Assembly (NCBI GenBank): GCA_050299335.1
Contig: JBNKVT010000035.1
Location: 75,014 to 139,013, forward strand
DNA length: 64,000 nucleotides
Source: JBNKVT01 sp050299335
Lineage (GTDB): Bacteria; Pseudomonadota; Alphaproteobacteria; Rhodobacterales; Rhodobacteraceae
Direction of reading: 5' to 3'
The translations under genes and the position numbers were made by a program. The notes beneath the pieces are model-generated. The model had not been told where the DNA came from. It searched no databases and saw nothing but the letters and a program-made list of their open reading frames with translations. Every line of letters starts with the position of its first letter. The stretch's first letter is position 1. Below are positions 42,267 through 51,226 of the stretch, piece after piece.

Positions 42267-44009
42267 ATGAACCTGTTTGCCGATATCCACGCGCTCATCC
42301 TCGATGGGCTGCAGAGCCTCACCGGGGCCGGGACCCTGCCCGAGGGCCTCGACTTCGCCAATGTCTCGGTCGAGCCGCCCCGCGATGCCGCCCACGGGGA
42401 CATGGCGACCAATGCCGCGATGGTGCTGGCCAAGCCCGCGGGCATGAAACCGCGTGATATCGCCGAGGCGCTGGCCCCGATGCTTGAGGCCGATCCGCGC
42501 GTGCTCTCCGCCGAGGTTGCGGGGCCGGGATTCCTGAACCTCAGGCTCGATCCCGCGCTGTGGTTCGGAATTGCCCCGGCGGTGCTGGCGGCGGGGACCG
42601 GCTTCGGAAAGTCGGGGCTCGGGGCCGGGGAGAAGGTCAATGTCGAATATGTGTCGGCCAACCCCACTGGGCCTTTGCATGTCGGGCATACGCGCGGGGC
42701 GGTGTTCGGGGATGCGCTGGCGGACCTTCTGGACTTCGCCGGCTACGACGTTACCCGCGAGTATTACATCAACGATGGCGGGGCGCAGGTCGATGTGCTC
42801 GCTCGCTCGGTCTATAATCGCTATCTGGAGGCCCACGACCTCAGCGTCGACTGGCCGGACGGGACCTATCCCGGCGACTACCTGATCGAGGTCGGCGAGG
42901 CGCTGAAGGCCAAGGTCGGCGATATCTGGGTGGATCAGCCCGAAGAGGTCTGGCTCGCCGATATCCGCGAATATGCCACCGGGGCGATGCTGAACCTCAT
43001 CCGCGCCGATCTCGCCGCGCTCGGCATCGCGATGGACGTGTTCTTCTCGGAAAAGTCCCTCTACGGCACCGGCCGGATCGAGGCGGCGATTGCCGATCTC
43101 AAGGCCAAGGGGCTGATCTATGAGGGCGTGCTGGAACCGCCGAAGGGCAAGACGCCCGAGGATTGGGAGCCGCGCGAGCAGACCCTGTTCCGCTCCACGG
43201 CCCATGGCGACGACGTGGACCGGCCGATCATGAAATCGGACGGGGCCTGGACCTATTTCGCGCCGGATATCGCCTATCACTATGACAAGATCGAGCGCGG
43301 CTTCGACCAGCTGATCGATATCTTCGGTGCCGACCATGGCGGCTATGTCAAGCGGATGAAGGCGGCGGTCTCCGCACTTTCGGACGGCAAGGTGCCGCTC
43401 GACATCAAGCTCACGCAGCTCGTCCGGCTTTTCAAGGGCGGCGAGCCGTTCAAGATGTCGAAACGGGCCGGCACCTTCATCACCCTGCGCGATGTCGTCG
43501 ATCAGGTCGGTCCGGACGTGACCCGATTCACCATGCTGACGCGGAAAAACGACGCGCCCTTGGATTTCGATTTCGACAAGGCGATGGAGCAGTCCAAGGA
43601 CAATCCGGTCTTCTATGTCCAGTACGCCCATGCAAGGATCGCCTCGGTGCTGAAGAAATCCGCCGAGGCTGGGTTCGACACCTCGGACGCCACGCTTGCC
43701 GCCAACGACCTCGCCCCGCTCGGCCATCCGCTGGAACTCGCCGTCGCTCGCAAGCTCGCCGAATGGCCGCGTCTGGTCGAGGCCGCCGCCCGTGCGCATG
43801 AGCCGCACCGGGTCGCCTTCTATCTCTATGAACTGGCTAGCGATTTCCATTCCCTGCAGCATCTGGGCCGCGAGGAACCCGAATTCCGCTTCCTCCGCGA
43901 GGACGCCCCCGAGGCCACCAAGGCCAGACTGTCGCTCATCCGGGCCACCGCTATTGTTATAGCGACAGGTCTTGGTATTCTGGGCGTGACTCCGGTTGAC
44001 GAAATGTAG
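42267..44009 (+). CDS. argS: Arginyl-tRNA synthetase
   Basis: 580 residues. The class-I HIGH motif is HVGH in ANPTGPLHVGHTRGAVFGD (about 131-149), the KMSKS-like motif FKMSKRAGTF (about 395) and the C-terminal DALR anticodon-binding domain (about 450-580) with HEPHRVAFYLYELASDFHSL. ATG at 42267 follows AAGGAAA; an upstream in-frame ATG at 42183 lacks family similarity. It heads the conserved argS-SPOR-nagZ-scpA-scpB block. Confidence 0.96.
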   Translation: MNLFADIHALILDGLQSLTGAGTLPEGLDFANVSVEPPRDAAHGDMATNAAMVLAKPAGMKPRDIAEALAPMLEADPRVLSAEVAGPGFLNLRLDPALWFGIAPAVLAAGTGFGKSGLGAGEKVNVEYVSANPTGPLHVGHTRGAVFGDALADLLDFAGYDVTREYYINDGGAQVDVLARSVYNRYLEAHDLSVDWPDGTYPGDYLIEVGEALKAKVGDIWVDQPEEVWLADIREYATGAMLNLIRADLAALGIAMDVFFSEKSLYGTGRIEAAIADLKAKGLIYEGVLEPPKGKTPEDWEPREQTLFRSTAHGDDVDRPIMKSDGAWTYFAPDIAYHYDKIERGFDQLIDIFGADHGGYVKRMKAAVSALSDGKVPLDIKLTQLVRLFKGGEPFKMSKRAGTFITLRDVVDQVGPDVTRFTMLTRKNDAPLDFDFDKAMEQSKDNPVFYVQYAHARIASVLKKSAEAGFDTSDATLAANDLAPLGHPLELAVARKLAEWPRLVEAAARAHEPHRVAFYLYELASDFHSLQHLGREEPEFRFLREDAPEATKARLSLIRATAIVIATGLGILGVTPVDEM

Positions 44010-44085
44010 GCTTAAAAAACAACAATTCGGGGTTGGAGCGGGGGCGGACACAAGATAGGGTGTTTAGCCAAGGAACGGGCACCGA

Positions 44086-45156
44086 ATGCAGGATTCGTTT
44101 TCAGAATCACCTGAGAGTGAGGGGCTCGAGGCCGTGAAGGGGTTCGTGTCTCTCGCCATGCGGTGGTTCACGACGACCCTGTCGATCGGGCTGGTGATCG
44201 GGATCGTCTTCTGGTCCTACCGGCTCGGCGTCCGCGATGCCTCGGAACTGCCGGTGATCCGGGCCTTGAACGAACCGGCGCGCAGCCGTCCCGAGGATCC
44301 GGGCGGCGAGGTCGCCGACAACCAGGGACTGGAAGTAAACGAAGTGCTGGCAGGCGAAGAGGCATCCATCCCCGACAGCAGCCGCACGGCCCCGCCGCCG
44401 GTGGCGCTGATCGACGAGGACCAGCCGCCCGGGCCGGTGGATCTGCCACACGGCAACGACCCGGTGGTGGTTTTCGATCCGTTCAACAACCGTTCGGGAA
44501 CCGGCGAGGCGCAGGAGGCCGAAGAGCAGCCCGGGATCATCATCATCGAGCCGTCGGACCCGAACCGCGCGCCTGCCACGGATCAGGCCGCAAGGGACCG
44601 CGAAGAGGCCGAGCGGCTGGCCCGTGAACAGGCCGAACGCGAGGAGGCGGCACGTCTGGCCCGCGAAACGGCGGAACGCGAGGAAGCCGAGCGACAGGCG
44701 CGGGAGTTGGCGGAGCGCGAGGAGGCCGAGCGGCTGGCCCGCGAATCGCAGCAACGTGCCGAAAGCGAGCGGGCGGCAAGGCAGCAACAGGAGGCCGACC
44801 GCGAAGCCGCCGAGATCGCGCGGCGCGAGGAAGAGGCCCGCGAAATCCAGGAGGCGCTGGAACGTGCCCTGCGCGAGCAGCAGGAGGCAGCGCAGCCCGC
44901 CCAGCCCAATCCGAATGTACGCGTGCAACTTGGAACTTTCGACACCGAGATCGGCGCGCTGGGACATCTGCAGGAGCTGACTTCGCTCCATGGCGACCTT
45001 CTGGCCTCGCGGCGGCTCTCGGTGCAGAAGGTGACCTCCGGCAATCGGGTCGAATTCCGTATCCGGGCTTCCGGGTTTCAGGGTACCAACGAGACGACCG
45101 CGCTCTGCCAGGCGCTGCGGGCGCGCGGGGTCGACTGCGTGCAGATCGGGGGCTGA
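44086..45156 (+). CDS. SPOR-domain protein with coiled-coil stem
   Basis: 356 residues. A short cytoplasmic N-terminus, one membrane segment (about 29-46), a Pro/Asp-rich linker, then a long Glu-Ala-Arg helix of repeating EREEAERLARE-like units (about 170-268), and a C-terminal SPOR domain (about 274-356, VRVQLGTFDTEIGALGHLQELTS ... FRIRASGFQGTNETTALCQALRARGVDC). SPOR domains bind denuded septal peptidoglycan, so it is probably a division-site protein. Ends 3 bases before nagZ, a cell-wall recycling gene. Confidence 0.9.
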   Translation: MQDSFSESPESEGLEAVKGFVSLAMRWFTTTLSIGLVIGIVFWSYRLGVRDASELPVIRALNEPARSRPEDPGGEVADNQGLEVNEVLAGEEASIPDSSRTAPPPVALIDEDQPPGPVDLPHGNDPVVVFDPFNNRSGTGEAQEAEEQPGIIIIEPSDPNRAPATDQAARDREEAERLAREQAEREEAARLARETAEREEAERQARELAEREEAERLARESQQRAESERAARQQQEADREAAEIARREEEAREIQEALERALREQQEAAQPAQPNPNVRVQLGTFDTEIGALGHLQELTSLHGDLLASRRLSVQKVTSGNRVEFRIRASGFQGTNETTALCQALRARGVDCVQIGG

Positions 45157-45159
45157 GCG

Positions 45160-46188
45160 ATGGTGGCACCGGTCATATTCGGGATCGAGGGCCTGTCGGT
45201 CACCGAGGAGGAAATGTGGCTCTTCGACCAGGTCCAGCCATGGGGCTTCATCCTATTTGCCCGTAATATCATCGATGCCGCTCAGGTATTGGAACTGACG
45301 GCGGATCTGCGCGATTGCGTCCGGCACCACCCGCCGATCCTCATCGACCAGGAGGGCGGAAGTCTGGCGACACGGCTCCATCCGCCACTGGGCCGCGACT
45401 GGCCGGATGCGCGGGAATTCGTCGCGCAATATCCCGATCTCGACACACGCTGCGAGGCGATGTACCTGCGCTACCGGATTATCGCCGGCGAGCTGATGGC
45501 GCTGGGGATCAACGTCAACTGCGCCCCGATCGCCGATCTGATCCACCCAATGACCCACGCGATCATCCGCGACCGCGCCTATGGCGAGAGCGTCGAGGAA
45601 GTTGTCGCCATCTCCCAGGCTGTCGCCGACGGGCTGATGGCCGGTGGCGTACTTCCGGTGCTGAAGCACATTCCGGGCCACGGGCGGGCGACCGTGGACA
45701 GCCACAGGCGCCTGCCGCTGGTGGATGCCGATCTCCGCACGCTGGAGGAAACCGATTTTGCCGTCTTCCGCGCATTGTCCGACCTGCCGATGGGGATGAC
45801 GGCGCATATCCGTTATGCCGCCATCGACGACATGCAGGCCGCCACGGTGTCGCGCGATGTCATCGACACGATCCGCAACGAGATCGGTTTTGGCGGCCTC
45901 CTGATGAGCGACGATATCTGCATGAAGGCGCTGGACCGCCGCATCCGAAAACGGGCCGCGATGGCCCTGGAGGCAGGATGCGATATCGTCCTGCACTGTA
46001 ACGGTCATCTGGGCCAAATGCGCAATATAACCAAGGACCTGCCGCCCCTGAGGGGGGCTGCACTGGAGCGCGCGGAAGACGCGCTTGCCGTCCGGCAGGC
46101 CCCGGACGAATTCGATGTTGAGGCAGCATTGAAGAGGCTTGAAGACCTGAAGGAAGGAGCAGTGGAATATGCCGGAGGATCGGTTTAG
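45160..46188 (+). CDS. nagZ: Beta-N-acetylhexosaminidase NagZ
   Basis: 342 residues of glycoside hydrolase family 3. LIDQEGGSLATRL (61-73) and KHIPGHGRATVDSH (169-182) hold the family's substrate lysine/histidine and the Asp-His catalytic dyad loop (D180, H182). NagZ removes GlcNAc from 1,6-anhydro-muropeptides during peptidoglycan recycling in the cytoplasm. Its 3' end overlaps scpA by 20 bases. Confidence 0.94.
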   Translation: MVAPVIFGIEGLSVTEEEMWLFDQVQPWGFILFARNIIDAAQVLELTADLRDCVRHHPPILIDQEGGSLATRLHPPLGRDWPDAREFVAQYPDLDTRCEAMYLRYRIIAGELMALGINVNCAPIADLIHPMTHAIIRDRAYGESVEEVVAISQAVADGLMAGGVLPVLKHIPGHGRATVDSHRRLPLVDADLRTLEETDFAVFRALSDLPMGMTAHIRYAAIDDMQAATVSRDVIDTIRNEIGFGGLLMSDDICMKALDRRIRKRAAMALEAGCDIVLHCNGHLGQMRNITKDLPPLRGAALERAEDALAVRQAPDEFDVEAALKRLEDLKEGAVEYAGGSV

Positions 46189-46960
46189 CGACGCGGAAGT
46201 CGCCCGCGCCGAACGTCTGGAAAGCGAAGCGTTGCTGGTCGATGTCGACGGGTTCGAGGGCCCGCTCGACATGCTGCTGACGCTGGCGCGGACCCAGAAG
46301 GTCGACCTGCGCAAGATCTCGGTGCTGCACCTGGCCGAGCAGTATCTCGGCTTTGTCGAACGCGCCAAGAAGCTGAGGATCGAACTGGCGGCGGACTATC
46401 TGGTGATGGCCGCCTGGCTCGCCTTTCTGAAATCGCGGCTGCTGCTGCCCGCCGACCCTGCGGACGAGGGCCCGTCCGGCGAGGAACTGGCCGCGCATCT
46501 CGCCTTCCAGCTGGAACGGCTGGAGGCTATGCGCCGGGTCGCCGCTCAGTTGATGGGCCGCGACCAGCTGGGCCGGGATTTCTTCGCCCGGGGCCAGACC
46601 GAGACCGTCACCGCGAAACGCAAGGTCACCTACAAGGCCTCGATCCTCGACCTGATGCAAGCCTATGCCCGCATCAAGACGCGCGACGATTTCGAGCCGC
46701 TGCACATGAAACGCGGGCCGGTCTACACGATGGAACAGGCCCTTGAGCGGATGAAAACCCTGATCGGCCACGCCATGGACTGGGAGACGCTCGAAGCCTT
46801 CCTGCCCGAAGGTTGGGGGACCGATCCCAAGAAACGCCGCTCGGCCACCGCCTCGACCTTCGCCGCCGCCCTTGAGCTGGTAAAGGCAGGGAAACTCGAA
46901 ATCCGCCAGAACGAGAACTTTGCACCCCTCAGTGTGCGCCAGAAACAGGGAGAGGCCTGA
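46169..46960 (+). CDS. scpA: Segregation and condensation protein A (kleisin)
   Basis: 263 residues. VDVDGFEGPLDMLLTLARTQKVDLRKISVLHLAEQYL (about 25-62) is the ScpA N-terminal signature, followed by AADYLVMAAWLAFLKSRLLLP; the C-terminal winged helix (about 205-260) closes the SMC ring. ScpA links the SMC heads with ScpB for chromosome segregation. The start ATG lies inside nagZ; a later start would shorten a non-conserved lead only. Confidence 0.93.
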   Translation: MPEDRFSDAEVARAERLESEALLVDVDGFEGPLDMLLTLARTQKVDLRKISVLHLAEQYLGFVERAKKLRIELAADYLVMAAWLAFLKSRLLLPADPADEGPSGEELAAHLAFQLERLEAMRRVAAQLMGRDQLGRDFFARGQTETVTAKRKVTYKASILDLMQAYARIKTRDDFEPLHMKRGPVYTMEQALERMKTLIGHAMDWETLEAFLPEGWGTDPKKRRSATASTFAAALELVKAGKLEIRQNENFAPLSVRQKQGEA

Positions 46961-47604
46961 TGCCAGACGATCTCAATACCCTCTTCGAAGCCCCGCCGAT
47001 GGCCGAACAGGAACGCATGGTCGAGGCGATCCTCTTTGCCTGCGCCGAGCCGCTGACCTCCAAGCAGATCGCCGACCGCATGCCCCATGGGGCGGATGTC
47101 GCCGAGGCTCTGGTGCATCTGAAAAAACGCTACGAGGGGCGTGGCGTGCACCTGACCAAGATCGGCGACGCCTGGGCCTTCCGCACCTCCGCCGATCTCG
47201 GCTTCCTGATGCAGCGCGAGACCGTCGAGCAGCGTCGCCTGTCGCGGGCGGCCATCGAGACGCTGGCGATCATCGCCTATCACCAGCCGGTCACCCGCGC
47301 TGAAATCGAGGAAATCCGTGGCGTCTCGGTGTCGCGCGGCACCATCGACCTGCTGCTGGAGCTTGACTGGATCAAGCTCGGCCGCCGCAAGATGACCCCG
47401 GGCCGCCCGGTGACCTTCATCGTGACCCAGAGCTTTCTGGATCATTTCGGCCTCGAGACAGCGCGCGACCTGCCGGGGATCAAGGAACTGCGCGATGCCG
47501 GCCTCCTCGACAACCGCCCGCCACCGGGGATGATGCCCGGTCTGGCCTCGGAACCGTCCGACGAGGAAGAGCAAGAAGATACCCAGGACGACATGTTCGG
47601 TTAG
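46960..47604 (+). CDS. scpB: Segregation and condensation protein B
   Basis: 214 residues with two winged helices: MVEAILFACAEPLTSKQIADRMP (about 20-42) and LSRAAIETLAIIAYHQPVTRAEIEEIRGVSVSRGTIDLLLE (about 93-133). It pairs with ScpA on SMC. The ATG shares a base with the scpA stop (TGATG). The acidic tail SDEEEQEDTQDDMFG is typical. In many alphaproteobacteria tatABC follows here; in this window it does not. Confidence 0.93.
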   Translation: MPDDLNTLFEAPPMAEQERMVEAILFACAEPLTSKQIADRMPHGADVAEALVHLKKRYEGRGVHLTKIGDAWAFRTSADLGFLMQRETVEQRRLSRAAIETLAIIAYHQPVTRAEIEEIRGVSVSRGTIDLLLELDWIKLGRRKMTPGRPVTFIVTQSFLDHFGLETARDLPGIKELRDAGLLDNRPPPGMMPGLASEPSDEEEQEDTQDDMFG

Positions 47605-47681
47605 CAGGACCGGGCACTGTCGACAGCGGGGGAATGTCTGTAACGCCGAACCCCCGTCTCGGTAGGGACCAATGCGGGGAG

Positions 47682-47710
47682 TTGGAGGCCGCGACTTCCG
47701 CTGCTATAAG
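47682..47710 (+). promoter_or_regulatory. Candidate sigma-70 promoter for the 73-aa gene
   Basis: TTGGAG at 47682-47687, a 17-base spacer and TATAAG at 47705-47710, 32 bases before the ATG at 47743. It implies that the small gene is transcribed separately from scpB. Confidence 0.45.
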
Positions 47711-47742
47711 ACCGGAAAGCCGACCAGCCGGAGTTTCCCGCC

Positions 47743-47964
47743 ATGCGCGCCGACCGCCTCATCAAGATGCTTATCTTCCGCTTTGGCCTGCGCTTTCTGC
47801 GGAAGGGCGCCGACAATCTGGCGCGGCCGCGCGACGCCGATGGCAATCTCATCGCCAAGAAGGACATGACCCCTGAACAGCGCGCGCGCCTGGCCAACAC
47901 CCAGAAGACGACGAAAGGCGCGGTGCGGGCTGCCCGTATCGCGCGGCGTTTCGGACGGTTCTGA
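47743..47964 (+). CDS. Small basic protein, function unknown
   Basis: 73 residues: MRADRLIKMLIFRFGLRFLRKG, an amphipathic/hydrophobic start, then LIAKKDMTPEQRARLANTQKTTKGAVRAARIARRFGRF, strongly basic and helical. It looks like the short conserved proteins of Rhodobacterales that I cannot name. The amphipathic N-terminus suggests membrane association. A promoter-like sequence stands in front of it. Confidence 0.65.
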   Translation: MRADRLIKMLIFRFGLRFLRKGADNLARPRDADGNLIAKKDMTPEQRARLANTQKTTKGAVRAARIARRFGRF

Positions 47965-47986
47965 CAACCGGGATGCTGCTTTATAG

Positions 47987-48027
47987 CAAGTTGTGCCAGA
48001 TCGAAATCGATCAGGTGCAAAACGCTC
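47987..48027 (-). repeat. Short derivative of the palindromic element lacking the central hairpin
   Basis: Read on the minus strand it is GAGCGTTTTGCACCTGATC followed directly by GATTTCGATCTGGCAC, i.e. the left and right arms of the elements at 4806 and 30664 joined without the core. The junction GATCGA-AA-TCGATC (47999-48012) is itself a small palindrome. Confidence 0.5.
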
Positions 48028-48160
48028 GGGAACCTGCTGATCGCAACGTTCGGCAAGATGATTTTTTCGACCCGCGTCCGTCAAAGCGTTTCAGGACATG
48101 TTTGACCAGCCCCGGCCCTTGGACTAGGTCTAAGTCCGATCAAATTCAGGACCGGGCCCG

Positions 48161-48715
48161 ATGACCGAAGAGTTGCGTGACAGGATCGGAGCGGACAATT
48201 CGCTTCTGCTCGTTGAGGATGACGAACCCTTTCTCCGGCGGCTGGCCCGCGCCATGGAAAAGCGCGGCTTCGCCGTTCAGGAAGCCCAGAGCGTCGCCGA
48301 GGGCCTGAAGGCCGCCAGCGACAAGGCCCCCGCCTATGCGGTGGTCGATCTCAGGCTGGGCGACGGCAACGGGCTGGATGTCGTCGAGGCGCTGCGCGAT
48401 CAGCGACCCGATGCGAAGATCGTCGTGCTGACCGGCTATGGCGCGATTGCGACGGCGGTGGCGGCGGTGAAGATCGGGGCGACGGACTATCTCTCGAAAC
48501 CGGCGGATGCCAATGACATCACCAACGCGCTGCTGTCGCAGGACGGGGACAAGCCGCCCCCGCCGGAAAACCCGATTTCGGCCGACCGGGTGCGCTGGGA
48601 ACATATCCAGCGGGTCTACGAGCTGTGCGACCGCAACGTCTCGGAAACGGCGCGGCGGCTCAACATGCATCGCCGGACCCTGCAGCGGATCCTGTCGAAA
48701 CGCTCGCCCAAATAA
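48161..48715 (+). CDS. regA: RegA/PrrA/ActR-type redox response regulator
   Basis: 184 residues. The receiver domain has LLLVEDDEPFLRRLARAMEKRGF with acidic pocket Glu19/Asp20/Asp21, phospho-acceptor Asp63 (VVDLRLGDGNG) and Thr/Lys in VVLTGYG and LSKPAD. A Pro-rich linker leads to the Fis-type helix-turn-helix VSETARRLNMHRRTLQRILSKR, which is nearly invariant in RegA. It activates photosynthesis, respiration, carbon and nitrogen fixation genes at low oxygen. The partner kinase regB and senC, often adjacent, are not in this window. Confidence 0.95.
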   Translation: MTEELRDRIGADNSLLLVEDDEPFLRRLARAMEKRGFAVQEAQSVAEGLKAASDKAPAYAVVDLRLGDGNGLDVVEALRDQRPDAKIVVLTGYGAIATAVAAVKIGATDYLSKPADANDITNALLSQDGDKPPPPENPISADRVRWEHIQRVYELCDRNVSETARRLNMHRRTLQRILSKRSPK

Positions 48716-48914
48716 CCTCCCTGCGGCCTCGGGAATCGAGGGCGCTGTGGGGATCCCGCCAATTTTCGAGTTCCAGATGGCAGAAACCCGGCCGTCGTTA
48801 AGACAATTCTCGGCATTTCAATCTATGCAGATCGCGCTCGCTCTTTCGGGCGATCTTTCCTTTGGCCGCACGAGGCGGTATGAGCAGGCCAAGCACAGAA
48901 CGGAGCCCTGAAGA

Positions 48915-50309
48915 ATGTCCGAAACCCGCACCGAATCCGACAGTTTTGGCCCGCTGGAAGTCCCTGCCGACAAATACTGGGGGGCGCAGACCCAGCGCTC
49001 GATCCTGAACTTTCCCATCGGTTGGGAGAAGCAACCGCAGGCGATCGTCCACGCGCTCGGGGTGATCAAGATGGCGGCCGCCATGGCCAATATCCAGCAG
49101 GAAAAACTGGACCGCAAGATCGGCGATGCCATTATCGAGGCGGCGGGCGAGGTCTTCGAGGGCGATTTTGACGATCATTTTCCGCTGGTGGTCTGGCAGA
49201 CCGGCTCGGGCACACAATCGAACATGAATGCCAACGAGGTGATCTCGAACCGGGCGATCGAACTTCTGGGCGGGGTGATCGGCTCCAAGGACCCGGTGCA
49301 TCCGAACGACCATGTCAACATGAGCCAGTCCTCGAACGACGTCTTCCCGACGGCGATGCATATCGGCACGGCGCTGGCGGTGAACGAAGTCCTCTTGCCC
49401 GGGCTGAAGAAACTGCATGGCGCGCTGGCCGCCAAGTCCGAGGAATTCAAGGATATCATCAAGATCGGCCGCACCCATACCCAGGATGCCACGCCATTGA
49501 CCCTGGGTCAGGAATTCGGCGGCTATGCCTTTCAGGTCGAACAGGGGATCAAGCGGGCCGAGGCGGCGCTTCACAATATCTACGCGCTGGCCCAGGGTGG
49601 CACGGCGGTCGGTACCGGGCTCAATTCCAAGAAGGGTTTCGCCGAAATATTCGCCGAAAACGCCACAAGGATCACCGGGCTGCCCTTCTACACCGCGCCC
49701 AACAAGTTCGAAGCCCTGGCCGCCCATGACGCCATGGTCGAGATGTCCGGGGCGCTCAAGACCATCGCCGCAAGCCTCTTCAAGATCGCCAACGATATCC
49801 GCCTTCTGGGCTCGGGTCCGCGCTGCGGTCTGGGCGAGTTGATCCTGCCCGAGAACGAACCCGGTTCCTCGATCATGCCGGGCAAGGTCAACCCGACCCA
49901 GTGCGAGGCGATGACGCAGGTCTGCGCCCAGGTCATGGGCAACGATGCCGCCGTGGGTTTCGCCGGCAGCCAGGGGCATTTCGAACTGAATGTCTACAAG
50001 CCGATGATCGTCTACAATGTCCTGCAGTCGATCCAGCTTCTGGGCGATGCCTCGGTGGCGTTCACCGACAAATGCGTGGTCGGGATCGAGGCCGATGAGG
50101 GGCGGATTTCGAGGCTGATGCGCGAAAGTCTGATGCTGGTGACGGCGCTGACGCCGGAAATCGGCTATGATGCTGCCACAATAGTGGCCAAAACGGCGCA
50201 TAAGAACCGAACGACACTGAAGGAAGAGGCCATCAATCTGGGCTATGTCGATGCAGAGACCTTCGACCGCGTGGTGCAGCCCTCGAAGATGATCGGGCCA
50301 ATGGACTAG
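48915..50309 (+). CDS. fumC: Class II fumarate hydratase
   Basis: 464 residues. TGSGTQSNMNANEVISNRA, VHPNDHVNMSQSSNDVFPTAMH and the superfamily signature GSSIMPGKVNP (about 320-330) identify the oxygen-stable, iron-free fumarase of the TCA cycle. ATG at 48915. The 199-base upstream region has a GATCGC/GCGATC inverted pair but no clear promoter by eye. Followed after 18 bases by the DUF4169 gene. Confidence 0.96.
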   Translation: MSETRTESDSFGPLEVPADKYWGAQTQRSILNFPIGWEKQPQAIVHALGVIKMAAAMANIQQEKLDRKIGDAIIEAAGEVFEGDFDDHFPLVVWQTGSGTQSNMNANEVISNRAIELLGGVIGSKDPVHPNDHVNMSQSSNDVFPTAMHIGTALAVNEVLLPGLKKLHGALAAKSEEFKDIIKIGRTHTQDATPLTLGQEFGGYAFQVEQGIKRAEAALHNIYALAQGGTAVGTGLNSKKGFAEIFAENATRITGLPFYTAPNKFEALAAHDAMVEMSGALKTIAASLFKIANDIRLLGSGPRCGLGELILPENEPGSSIMPGKVNPTQCEAMTQVCAQVMGNDAAVGFAGSQGHFELNVYKPMIVYNVLQSIQLLGDASVAFTDKCVVGIEADEGRISRLMRESLMLVTALTPEIGYDAATIVAKTAHKNRTTLKEEAINLGYVDAETFDRVVQPSKMIGPMD

Positions 50310-50327
50310 AAAGGCGGCTGGGGGCAG

Positions 50328-50504
50328 ATGAAGGACGTGATCAATCTCGGCAAGGCCCGCAAGGACCGTGCCCGCGAAGAGGCCCAACGGAAGGCCGACG
50401 AAAACGCCGCGATGCACGGGCTGACCCGCGTCGAGAAAGCGCTCGCCAAGGCGCGGCGCGAGCAAGAGAGCGGCAAGCTCGACGGTCAAAAGCTGGATGA
50501 GTGA
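50328..50504 (+). CDS. DUF4169-family small protein
   Basis: 58 residues, MKDVINLGKARKDRAREEAQRKADENAA ... GKLDGQKLDE: a highly charged single helix typical of DUF4169, found behind fumC in Rhodobacterales. GGGGG lies just before the ATG. Overlaps the following RHH gene by 8 bases (ATG 50497 inside its last codons). Function unknown. Confidence 0.75.
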   Translation: MKDVINLGKARKDRAREEAQRKADENAAMHGLTRVEKALAKARREQESGKLDGQKLDE

Positions 50505-50730
50505 CTATTCCCGTCCCGAGAAACATTCCCTGACGCTGAACGGCCACCGCACCAGCGTCTCGCTTGAGCCGCCCTTCTGGGCGGCGTTTCGTGCCATGGC
50601 GGCGGCGATGGGCAAACCAATCAACGTGCTGGCCGCCGAGATCGATGCCGAGCGTGGCACCGAATGCGGCCTGGCTTCGGCGATCCGGCTGCGGGTGCTG
50701 GACTGGTACGCAAAGGCCCGCCGAGATTGA
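50497..50730 (+). CDS. Ribbon-helix-helix (RHH_4) domain protein
   Basis: 77 residues. SLTLNGHRTSVSLEPPFWAAFRAMAAAMGKPINVLAAEID has the strand-helix-helix order of RHH_4 proteins, ending LRVLDWYAKARRD. The family is presumed to bind DNA as a dimer. It is coupled to fumC and DUF4169 in one operon; targets unknown. Confidence 0.8.
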   Translation: MSDYSRPEKHSLTLNGHRTSVSLEPPFWAAFRAMAAAMGKPINVLAAEIDAERGTECGLASAIRLRVLDWYAKARRD

Positions 50731-51226
50731 ATGCCTGTAGCGCTTCGAGAAATACCCGACCCCCTCTTCGCTGCCCCTCGGCCTCGCCTCGAATGCGATA
50801 GGCGATGCGTGATACCTCACGTTTTTCTCGAAACGTTGTGGGCTCGGGGATCGCCGGGACCAGGTAATCCCCACCCTCTACCGCGTATCGCGCCTGACCG
50901 GATTCACGTATTCATTCCTGCCAGCGAGGCTGCGATTGCGTAGCAATTGCGTTCGCTGGCAGGAATGAATTCGATCTGGCGCGACACGCTCACATCTAGA
51001 CAGCCTGGTTATCCGCGGGCCGGGGCCGAAGGGACTGACGCATTCCGCCCTGAACCCGAATCACCGATCGCTGCGCGGAAATCCATCGATCTCAACGCGG
51101 GTTGGGGATACGTCATGTATTGGGGAACAGGCGGAACGCTTCAATTGCATCGGCCCATCGCCTGCATCCGGTCCAGGAAATCGGGCCCCGCATGGTGCGT
51201 CGCATACCCCCGGAGACCCTTTTGCG
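50731..51226. other. 496-base gene-free region with a repeat element
   Basis: Apart from the palindromic element at 50883-50991 I see no coding sequence or RNA gene. TTCGAGAAA near 50744-50752 and TTTCTCGAA near 50824-50832 form a distant inverted pair in the fumC-operon 3' flank. The stretch 51000-51226 before the coq9 stop has no recognisable content. Confidence 0.5.
50883..50991. repeat. Palindromic intergenic element, copy 2
   Basis: The left arm GCGTATCGCGCCTGACCGG and the right arm GAATTCGATCTGGCGCGACA are shared with copy 1 at 30664. The core stem is ATTCATTCCTGCCAGCGA / TCGCTGGCAGGAATGAAT, again perfect, around a longer loop that holds GATTGCGTAGCAATTGCG. Confidence 0.8.
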
